Source: Lepus europaeus (taxonomy: Eukaryota > Chordata > Mammalia > Lagomorpha > Leporidae). From it: a DNA stretch of 64,000 bases. Positions 56,482 to 64,000 of the stretch are shown here, piece by piece (position 1 is the first letter of the stretch; every line of letters begins with the position of its first letter). The notes beneath the pieces were generated by a model that searched no databases, was not told the DNA's origin, and saw only the letters and a list, made by a program, of their open reading frames with translations. The translations under genes were made by a program, and so were the position numbers. The stretch spans positions 13,071,342 to 13,135,341 of the forward strand of contig NC_084832.1 of assembly GCF_033115175.1 (NCBI RefSeq). The letters run 5' to 3'.

Positions 56482-56741
56482 ATACCCAAAAAACAACTAC
56501 CCAAAGAAATCACATTTCTTAGAGAAACCGACAGAATTTTTACTGGCGGCTAAGTTTTCTGTAGTATACCTAATTTTCCTTACTATGTGCCGAACACTGA
56601 ATTAAAAAAATGAAAAGATCGCCAGCTTTCCTTTTAAGAATATTTTATCAAAAAATGGAAGTTACTAAAAATTTTTTAGGGCACAATATGGTATTCTATA
56701 TAGGATGCCAGATTCATAGAATAAACAAGAATATTTCTTAA

Positions 56742-57085
56742 AAAATGATGTATTATTTATTTATCTGAAAGGCAGAGTGATGGGTAGGGAGGGAGAGAAA
56801 GACAGACATGTAATCAGTTGGTTCACTTTCCAAATGGCTGTAAGGGATAGGGCTGGGGCTGGGGCTGGGCCTGGGCCAGGGCCAGGCCAAAGCTAGGAGC
56901 CTGAAATTCCATCCTGGCTCTGACTTGGGTAGCAAGGGCCTACGCACTTGGGCCACACTGCACTGCTTTCTCAGGTGCAACAGCAGGGAACCGGATATGA
57001 AGTGAAGCAGCTGGGGCTCAAATTGGCACAATATGGGATGCTGGCACTGCAAACTGTGGTTTAACCCACAGCCACACAAAGCTGG
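56742..57085 (-). repeat. C-repeat SINE
   Basis: Minus copy with five ggggctg/ggcctgg-like hexamer repeats at 56850-56885; ends near acacaaagctggaccc. Confidence 0.8.
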
Positions 57086-57105
57086 ACCCAAATTATTATT
57101 ATTTT

Positions 57106-57172
57106 TTAAAGATTTAGTTATTTGAAAGACGGAGTTACAGAGAGAAGTAGAGACAGAGAGAGAGAGAGAGTG
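57106..57172 (-). repeat. Very short, 5'-truncated SINE insertion with TSD
   Basis: Only the tail and GA-rich 3' end (agatttagttatttgaaaga onward), about 65 bp. acccaaattatt occurs on both sides, so this is an insertion and not a deletion remnant. Confidence 0.75.
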
Positions 57173-57580
57173 AACCCAAATTATTTCTATAAAATGTAAC
57201 AAGCAGAATAATTAGGACAATAGCAAAGACACCCCCAGCTAAAGACCAGACACAGCACAGTACCACAGGACAAAGAGCAGCACCACCCTCAAGTGTGTGT
57301 ATCATCCTGGACATGTCCACTGGCATCTCCAAGCCCATTTAATCATCTTATTAAACAGAAATGTATCTGCTGCAGTTGCCTCAGACTGTTTTTGAAGGAG
57401 ATAATAAAAAAAAATATGTCTAGATTCTTAGCTATTTCATCAGTTTGCAGTCCAAAAACCTGAATCTTAGACAGTGACACCCCTTTAATGTGCTCAAAAA
57501 CAGATCAGGTGACTGTCATACGGCCATGCAGCTGGGTAAGCAAGGCTGGGACTCAAATTCAAATGTAGTGCTTTTTTTTT

Positions 57581-57927
57581 TCTTTAAGATTTAGTTATTT
57601 GAAAGGCAGAGTTGCAGAGGCAGAGAGAGAGAGATAGAGAAACAGAGAGTCTTCCATCTGCTGATTCACTGAGAGAGAGAGAGAGAGAAACAGAGAAAGG
57701 GTCTTCCATCTGCTGGTTCGCTCCCCAAATGGCCACAACAGCTGAGTACTAGGCCAGGTCCCATGCAGGTGCACGGGCCCAAGCACTTGGGCCATCTTCC
57801 ATTGCTTTCCCAGGCCATAGCAGAGAGCTGGATTAGAAGTGGAGCAGCCGGGACTAGAACCAGTGCCCATATGGGATGCCAGCACTGCAGGCAGCGGCTT
57901 TACCTGCTACACCACAGTGCCAGCCCC
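57581..57927 (-). repeat. C-repeat SINE with internal tandem duplication
   Basis: gtcttccatctgctgattca and gtcttccatctgctggttcg, each with its own (GA)n and aaacagag, occur twice about 62 bp apart. The rest is complete to cagtgccagcccc. Confidence 0.85.
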
Positions 57928-57960
57928 AAATAAAGTACTCTTTAAACTATAGTGTGTCTA

Positions 57961-58287
57961 GGGGCCAGTGTTGTGGCACAGTAGGTTAAGCCACTGCCTC
58001 TAACACTGGCATTCCATACAAGTGCTGCTTCAAATCCCTGCTGCTCTACTTCTTATCCAGCTCCCTGCTAATGTGCCTGAGAAAGCAGCAGAAGATGGCC
58101 ACGTGCTCGGACCCCTGCAATCCATGCAGGAGACCCAAACAGAATTCCAGGTTCCTGGCTTTGACCAGCCTGGAACCTTGGTGGCCCTGGGCTTGGTAGC
58201 CATTTGGGGAGTAGATACAAGATTATCTCCCCCCATCTTTCTCTGTAATTCTGCCTTTCAAAACTTTCAAATATTTAAGTCTTTAAA
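57961..58287 (+). repeat. C-repeat SINE
   Basis: ggggccagtgttgtggcaca to a shortened 3' end ctgcctttcaaaactttcaa; the CT-rich part is reduced. Confidence 0.83.
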
Positions 58288-58796
58288 AAAACCCTATCTA
58301 GGTTTAATAAACAAATGCAGAGATTTTGTTTTGCATAAGAATGCATACTAAATTGTAAAACTGCCTAACATATTTAAAAATTAAACTGAGGCACAGCAGT
58401 GGCCTGAAAAATAAACCAGATAGAGGTAAAGGGAAGACACACCTTGTGAAATGCTCATGTTTAAAGCCCCAGTGGTCTTTCTTGTTGTGTCAAATCACTA
58501 CATAGAAAAGCATCGCAGGAGACTGTCTACATCAGGAGGCCACGCAAGGATGACCATTCGCGATGTGGTAAGCACTGTCACCCACAACCTGACATTGTAC
58601 ACACACCAAGGATTGGCTTTGGGAGGGGCACCATCTGTGTGCAGGGCATAAAAATGTACCCTTGGGACACTCAAAAGGGCCATCAGTAAGACTTGGAAAG
58701 CGGTTGGGGTTATTTTGAAAAGGAATGGTGAAAACATAAATATGTTTAAATAACCTAGTGGTTAGGAAGGATTTCCAGATGACAAGACAGTGTATC

Positions 58797-59169
58797 TTTT
58801 TTATTTTTTATTTATTTATTTATTTATTTTTTTAAATTTTTTGACAGGCAGAGTGGACAGTGAGAGAGAGACAGAGAGAAAGGTCTTCCTTTTTGCCGTT
58901 GGTTCACCCTCCAATGGCCGCCGCGGTTGGCGCGCTGCAGCCGGCACACCGCGCCGATCCAATGGCAGGAGCCAGGTGCTTCTCCTGGTCTCCCATGGGG
59001 TGCAGGGCCCAAGCACTTGGGCCATCCTCCACTGCACTCCCTGGCCACAGCAGAGAGCTGGCCTGGAAGAGGGGCAACCGGGACAGGATCGGTGCCCCGA
59101 CCGGGACTAGAACCTGGTGTGCCGGCGCCGCAAGGCGGAGGATTAGCCTAGTGAGCCGCGGCGCCGGCC
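58797..59169 (-). repeat. C-repeat SINE, poly(A) subfamily, with TSD
   Basis: (TTTA)n and T run, then full body to gcggcgccggcc. aagacagtgtatctt before and aagacagtatatctt after form a 15-bp TSD with one change. Confidence 0.94.
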
Positions 59170-60135
59170 AAGACAGTATATCTTAAGATGAGAAAAAACA
59201 CCCACCACCACCCTGCAACTCCATGGGATACCACGCACATACTAACCCTCGACACCTTTTTTTCTCATGTTACAGAATAATTATTTTTGTTTTGTAACAT
59301 GAACTGACTTAGATAAGAAGGTATCAGTTTGGAGTTGTGACTCAAGCATTCGGAGTGCTCGCCACTCCCTTCCACAAAGGGAAACACACGAAGAGGTACT
59401 GGTTTCACTGCGTGATTCAAGCTGATGTGGCTCTAGAATTCAGATCACAGAATCTTTTTAACTCTGAATGAGACACACCATCACACTTTAACAATCAAGA
59501 GCAATAAAGTTCTGGTGATGGTTAACCTATCATTTCTTTATGCCTGGAAAACAACATTCATTATTTTATTATTTTTTGTGTGCAGGTAAGGACTAAATTA
59601 TTCTATATATGCATTTATGGGAACACAAAAACCCAGCAATTCTTCATTCCATAAGCCACTGCTGTATTACAGATCACATATTAACGTTTATGGCTGTGGA
59701 CCGGAATCTGTCCCACAGCACCCAGACCCTCAGCTCAGCCCCCACCCCACCCTGCCATGCCTCACCGATGACCTGGACACACAATGGACACAACTGCCTG
59801 AAGTCCGTTAGACACTGAGGTAGCAGCAGGGGCGCTGCAAGCCCCACTCGGTGCTTTTCAATGTTAACACACGAGCAGCAAGTAAAACCTAGAGAGTTTC
59901 TATTAAGAAAAAAAAGATTTTTTTTCTTTTTTGGCTCCTTTGTTTTGCTCACATAACATACAAGGAAATCTAAGATAAAATCAGAGGTATCCTTTGGGCA
60001 ATAATACTTTTCTGTAAAAAAGAAAGGTGCCATGGCTTGCTTTCTTAGTTGAGTCACTTCACAAATGTTTGCCACACACCCACCAGGTTCTAAGATACAG
60101 AAAACTTTTATCCAGCTGGACAGAGAAGATGCATA

Positions 60136-60250
60136 AATGAAGGCACTTCAAAAAATTCAAGGAAAAGTGGAATTAAAAGTTTTGCCGCAAAAAAGCATTT
60201 GAAATTCTTGCCTATTTTTTTCATAACACATATGTTCCATGAACTTTGTG
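60136..60250. mobile_element. Mariner/MITE-like element, near complete
   Basis: The left end ggcacttcaaaaaattcaag and right end catatgttccatgaactttg are imperfect inverted complements about 115 bp apart, with an A/T-rich centre. No transposase frame is present, so it is non-autonomous. It lies in the last TM9SF2 intron. Confidence 0.65.
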
Positions 60251-60703
60251 CAAATAAAAGCCAATGCAATACATATGATATCCCATTTGGTAGTTATATT
60301 TTAAAGTAGAGATAAAAACATCTAGAATAAGGACTGTCCTAGTATCATCATTTCTTGATTTGATCTACTCTCAGCCTTACCCTGACGTCATCTCCCCCAC
60401 CTCCACATATTCTTAAACTGGGCAAAACAAAGACTGTGGGTACCATTAAGAGGTTAACAGAGCCCCATGTTGTGCTGGCCCGGGGACCCTGTACTTTGAG
60501 CACAACAGTGAACCCTCATCAGCCTTCTTGCCTTGCTTCTGTTTTATCACCTTCCACACAGCTGCACATGACAAACTATGCTTAGCTGTGCTGAAAGTTA
60601 AAAAGAGGAGTACTGAATAACAGAAACTCTCATGGGTATTGTGAAGGGAAAACATTGATAAATTATCTAACAGTTTTCTAAGAACAACCTTTTGAGTTCT
60701 TAC

Positions 60704-60875
60704 CTGTAAAAAGAAAGAAGATCAAAACCATTATCATGGTATAACCAAAGTACAGAATTGTACTTGCTGTCCCTGTGATCTGCAGTTTGGAGAAGAAGTA
60801 GTGTATTGCATATATTAAGAAATAAACGGCAGTAAACCCACTGGTGAGGAAGGAGCGCCACTGCCAATGATAATC
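60704..60875 (-). CDS. TM9SF2: TM9SF2 penultimate coding exon
   Basis: The minus strand encodes 57 codons plus one base. It starts DYHWQWRSFLTSG, runs through YFLIYAIHYFFSKLQ and ITGTASTILYFGYTMIMV, and ends LIFFLFT, the strongly conserved C-terminal region of TM9SF (nonaspanin) proteins. It covers most of the last transmembrane helices. The acceptor (polypyrimidine then CCTAG, 60880-60876) and donor (GTAAG, 60703-60699) are intact. The exon begins in phase 0 and ends in phase 1, matching the next exon. TM9SF2 is an endosome/Golgi nine-pass membrane protein tied to glycosphingolipid and heparan sulfate synthesis and to trafficking. The paralogue TM9SF4 is less likely given synteny with CLYBL. 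Confidence 0.95.
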
Positions 60876-61531
60876 CTAGGTAGAAAAGTAAAAAAGAACA
60901 GGAATTACTTTTCAATGATTAGGTAACATGGAGCTAAGTAAGTAACTCCACAAAGCAAACACAGTTCAGCAAAACAGTTCCTAACACCTAGTTTTTGCTA
61001 CCAGTTCTAGTCTATCTTCTGAACTTTGCCCATTTCTCACCTCACTAAAGGTGCTAAGAAGCAAACCCTTTTGTTTCATGGAGCTGAAGATTGGCTATGG
61101 CATGTGCAAAAATATTAAACAGCTTAGGACTAATAATGCATTAGATTATACTTCAACGTATGTCTTCCAAAGAAAAGCAATGTACAAACAGCTTACTCAA
61201 GTGGTTCAAAATTACTTCTATTAAAGCTCAGTCAACCCTATACTAGAAAAAAGATAATTCTTTTAAGGCCTGGTTGAAATTCATTTTCAGTTATTACTAA
61301 CCTAACAAGGTAGGCTACGAAAACAGCTCTTCTTGGCATTTACACAAGTGGCTTATAACTTAGCAGATCTTTTAAGAGAGAATACTCTTTCTCCTACTTT
61401 CTGGAATATGTGAAAAATAAATGTTTTAAAAAAATCAAGACTAGAAAATGCTATAGAATCCATATACACAAAAAGCTATCAAAAGCTAATAAATGAATTC
61501 AGCAAAGTTTCAGGGTAGAAGATCAACATAC

Positions 61532-61846
61532 TGGGGCTGGCACTGTGGCACAGCAGATAAAGCTGTTGCCTACAGTGCTGACATCCCATATGGGTGCCAG
61601 TTTCGAGTCCTGGTTGCTCCACTTCCAATCCAGCTCCCTGCTAATGCGCCTAGGAAAGCAGTGGAAGGTGGCCCAAGTCCTTGGGCCCGTGCACCCATGT
61701 GAGAGACCTGGATTAAGTTCCTGTCTCCTGGCCCAGGCCCAGCCATTGTGGCCATTTGGGGAGCAAACCAGTGGATGGAAGATCTCTTTCTCTGCCTCTA
61801 TTTCTCTGTAATTCTAAGTTTCAAATAATAAATCAATCGTAGGGAA
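61532..61846 (+). repeat. C-repeat SINE
   Basis: ggggctggcactgtggcaca to caaataataaatcaatcgta and A-rich tail; inserted in the antisense L1. Confidence 0.87.
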
Positions 61847-61867
61847 AAAAAAAAAACATACAAAAAT

Positions 61868-62190
61868 CAGTTTTTTTTTTTTTTGCCAGGCAGAGTTAGA
61901 CAGTGAGAGAGATACAGAGAGAGTTATAGACAGTGAGAGACAGAGAGAGGTCTTCCTTCCATTGGTTCACTCCCCAAATGGTAACAACGCCCAGAGCTGC
62001 GTCGATCCGAAGCCAGGAACCAGGTGCTTCTTCCTGGTCTCCCATGGGGGTGCAGGGGCCCAAGCACTTGGGCCATCTTCTATTGCTTTCACAGGCCATA
62101 GCAGAGAGCTGGACTGGAAGAGGAGCAACTGGGACTAGAACCGGCGCCCAAATGGGATGCCGGCGCAACAGGTGGAGGATTAACTTACAA
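61868..62190 (-). repeat. C-repeat SINE, poly(A) subfamily
   Basis: T run and gccaggcagagttagacagt to ggcgcaacaggtggaggatt; the final 30 bases of the head are missing. Confidence 0.88.
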
Positions 62191-62391
62191 AAAAAAAAAG
62201 GAAAAAAGGAAACAGTTCATTTAACACAGTATTCAAAAACCAAATACCTTGGAATAAATTTCATATAGGAGATGAAATACTTGTATATTGAAAACTATAA
62301 AGCATGTTGAAATTACCAAAGACATAAACAAATAGAAAAACATCTCATGTTCTTAGATTGGAAGACAGTATCTTTAAGATGGTAATATGTA

Positions 62392-62985
62392 GGGGCCAGC
62401 ATTGTGGCACAGTGGGTTAAACCAATACTTGTGATACTGGAATCCCATATGAGCACTGATTCAGGTCTCGGCTACTCTGTTTCTGATCCACTTCTCTTTT
62501 TCTCTTTTATTAAAGATTTATGTATTTATTTGAAAGGCAGAGTTATAGAGAGGCAGGGGCAGAAAGAGAGAGAGAGGTCTTCCATCTAATGGCTCACTCC
62601 CTAAATGGCCACAATTGCTGGAGCTGGGCCAATCTGAAGCCAGGAGCCTGGAGTGCAGGGGCCCAAGCACATGGGTCAGCCTTTTTTGTTCTCCCAGACC
62701 ATAGCAGAGAGCTGGATCAGAAGTGGAGCAGTAGGGACTGGAACAGGCGCCCATATGGGATGCCGGCACTTCAGGTGGTGGCTTTACCCGCTTCTTCACA
62801 ATGCTGGCCTCCCATTTCTCTACTAATGCGCCTAGGAAGGCAGTGAAAGATGGCCAAAGTACTTGGGCCCCTGCCACATGTGGGAGATCTATATGGAGTT
62901 CCTGGCCTAGACCTAGCCATTACAGCCATCTGGGGAAAAAAAGGGAAGATCTCTCTCTCTCTCTCTCACTCTGCCTTTCAAATCT
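62392..62985 (+). repeat. C-repeat SINE split by an opposite-strand SINE
   Basis: Outer plus copy at 62392-62500 and 62813-62985 (ending ctcactctgcctttcaaatc). The inner minus copy is at 62505-62812. Confidence 0.87.
62505..62812 (-). repeat. C-repeat SINE nested
   Basis: ttaaagatttatgtatttat to cttcacaatgctggcct; a short deletion near 62655 removes part of the body. Target-like ccacttctct/cccatttctct on either side. Confidence 0.87.
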
Positions 62986-63262
62986 TTATTTATTTATTTG
63001 AAAAGCTGAGCTACAGAGAGAGGGAGAAATCTTCCATTCACCAGCTCACACCCCAAATGGACACAACTGTTGGGGCTGTAGCAGGTGGAAGTCAGGAGCC
63101 AGGAACTTCCTCCGGGTCTCTCACATGGATACAGGAGCCCAAATACTTGGGCCATCCTCCACTGCCTTCCCAGGCACATTAGCAGGGAGCTGGATCAGAA
63201 ATGGAACAGCAGGGTCTCAAACCAGCATCCATATGGGATGCTGGAATCACAGACTGCCACAA
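62986..63262 (-). repeat. C-repeat SINE
   Basis: tttatttatttatttgaaaa to ggatgctggaatcacagact; follows the plus SINE tail to tail. Confidence 0.85.
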
Positions 63263-63315
63263 TGATCTTTTATTAAAAAGATAATTCTTTTAAAACAGAT
63301 TTTCTTTGGCTTGCT

Positions 63316-63715
63316 AAGGTTTGAACATGATTTGGCTACAAAACTCACGTGGGACTTTAATTCTCCGAACCACCAATAGCATTAAAAAAGCAGAAACTTC
63401 ATCCAATCATGCTGTTTAAAAGGTGGGCCTAGTGGGAGGTTCTTAGGTCCCTGGGGGCGCACATTCAGAAGTTAGTTCTTGAAAGCTGGGTCATAAAAAC
63501 TACAGTCATATCCACCCATTTTCCCTGCTCGCTGGATTGCCATAAAGGATTGTTCCTCTACCAGCTCCACCACTGCCATCTGCCACCATCACTCCTTGCT
63601 CACTTGATGCCAGACCAACAAGGCTGCACCGTCTTGGTAGTGAGTTGAATAAACTTTTCCTCTTTATAAAGTTAGTTTCCTCATATACTTTAAGCACAAA
63701 GCTGGCTTAGACAAC
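63316..63715 (+). mobile_element. Probable MaLR-type solo LTR
   Basis: Starts ggtttgaacatg, has the aaaaggtgggcctagtgggagg block shared by MaLR LTRs, a downstream gaataaactt poly(A) signal and a T-rich end. It lies between two L1 pieces, so it inserted into the L1. Only the LTR is present and no retroviral gene is seen. Family not confirmed. Confidence 0.5.
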
Positions 63716-63894
63716 TCTCCAAAGCAATCTTCAGATTCAATATACTCCCTATCAAATTTCTAAAGATTTTTTATTTTACAGAAACAGAAAAGCCAATCCT
63801 CAAATTCATATGAGACTGCAAGGGACTCTGAAGGGCCAAAATAATCTTGAAGAAAAAAACTGGAGGACTCCTCTTTCTCGATTTCAAAACTTCT

Positions 63895-64000
63895 ATTTTA
63901 TTTATTTATTGACAGGCAGAGTGGACAGTGAGAGAGAGAGACAGAGAGAAAGGTCTTCCTTCCGTTGGTTCACCCCCCAATGGCCGCTGCGACTGGCGCA
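63895..64000 (-). repeat. C-repeat SINE, poly(A) subfamily, cut by the window edge
   Basis: ttatttatttattgacaggc, gtggacagtgagagagagag and ccaatggccgctgcgactgg; continues past 64000. Confidence 0.9.

Larger units (their letters stand above)
56241..60703 (-). other. TM9SF2: TM9SF2 last intron
   Basis: This 4463-bp intron is bounded by GTAAG and a pyrimidine-rich TATAG acceptor and separates two exons that join in phase 1. It contains five SINE insertions, a mariner-like element at 60136-60250 and a long G-rich purine tract at 56402-56481. Stretches 58300-58790 and 59170-60130 show no recognised feature beyond a possible L2 trace near 60050-60110. Confidence 0.9.
61430..63894 (+). mobile_element. 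L1 ORF2 fragment antisense in TM9SF2, split by nested insertions
   Basis: Colinear ORF2 pieces occur at 61430-61531 (ctaataaatgaattcagcaa), 62200-62390 (accttggaataaatttcat) and 63716-63894 (gcaatcttcagattcaata), separated by SINEs and a probable LTR. Reading across the gaps restores the usual L1 order, so one element was broken by later insertions. Confidence 0.75.
60876..64000 (-). other. TM9SF2: TM9SF2 intron upstream of the penultimate exon (partial)
   Basis: This intron ends at the CCTAG acceptor and continues past the right edge. I looked for the preceding exon (expected to end just before DYHW) and did not find it. Positions 60876-61430 look single-copy; the rest is an L1 lying antisense to the gene and split by later insertions. 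Confidence 0.85.

Noticed and set aside
60876..64000. Further TM9SF2 exon
   Set aside because: No stretch encodes the expected upstream membrane segments with matching splice sites.

Overview
This window is mammalian nuclear DNA, almost certainly from a lagomorph (rabbit or a close relative). The main evidence is dozens of copies of the tRNA-derived C-repeat SINE typical of rabbits, lying on both strands and often nested. Only three coding exons can be supported. They belong to two genes on the minus strand, in the same order and orientation as the human TM9SF2-CLYBL neighbourhood of 13q32.

Layout. Positions 1-29120 are the 5' part of a long first intron of CLYBL (mitochondrial citramalyl-CoA lyase). 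It is filled with SINEs, an interrupted L1 at 18578-22501, older L1 and LTR pieces, and two CpG-rich patches. Positions 29121-29194 are CLYBL coding exon 1, a mitochondrial targeting peptide, inside a CpG island (about 28830-29830) with a GC-box minisatellite just upstream of the start codon. Positions about 29830-55547 are intergenic. This part has many SINEs but also SINE-poor blocks (35386-36563, 36869-40284, 48403-49865) that could hold regulatory DNA. Positions 55548-64000 are the 3' end of TM9SF2: 3'UTR, last coding exon (56173-56240), penultimate coding exon (60704-60875), the full 4463-bp intron between them and part of the next intron upstream, which carries an antisense L1 split by SINEs and a probable LTR.

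The two genes are not known to act together. TM9SF2 is a nine-pass Golgi/endosomal membrane protein. CLYBL acts in the mitochondrial matrix on citramalyl-CoA, linking itaconate breakdown to vitamin B12 protection. Transcription runs right to left through both.

SINE family features, stated once: plus copies start near ggcgctgtggc, carry a tRNA-like B box (ggttcgagtcc), a conserved body (gatggcccaagtccttggg) and a CT-rich 3' end, then a tail of aaataaataaatctt repeats. The subfamily starting ggccggcgccg ends in a plain poly(A) and keeps clear target-site duplications (TSDs), so it looks younger. I count about 75 copies, by eye roughly a third of the window. SINE boundaries are good to about 10 bp. 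Repeat family names come from recognition, not a database search. I found no bacterial, viral or otherwise undescribed gene system; the notable signals are in the CLYBL promoter and in unusual repeat insertions.
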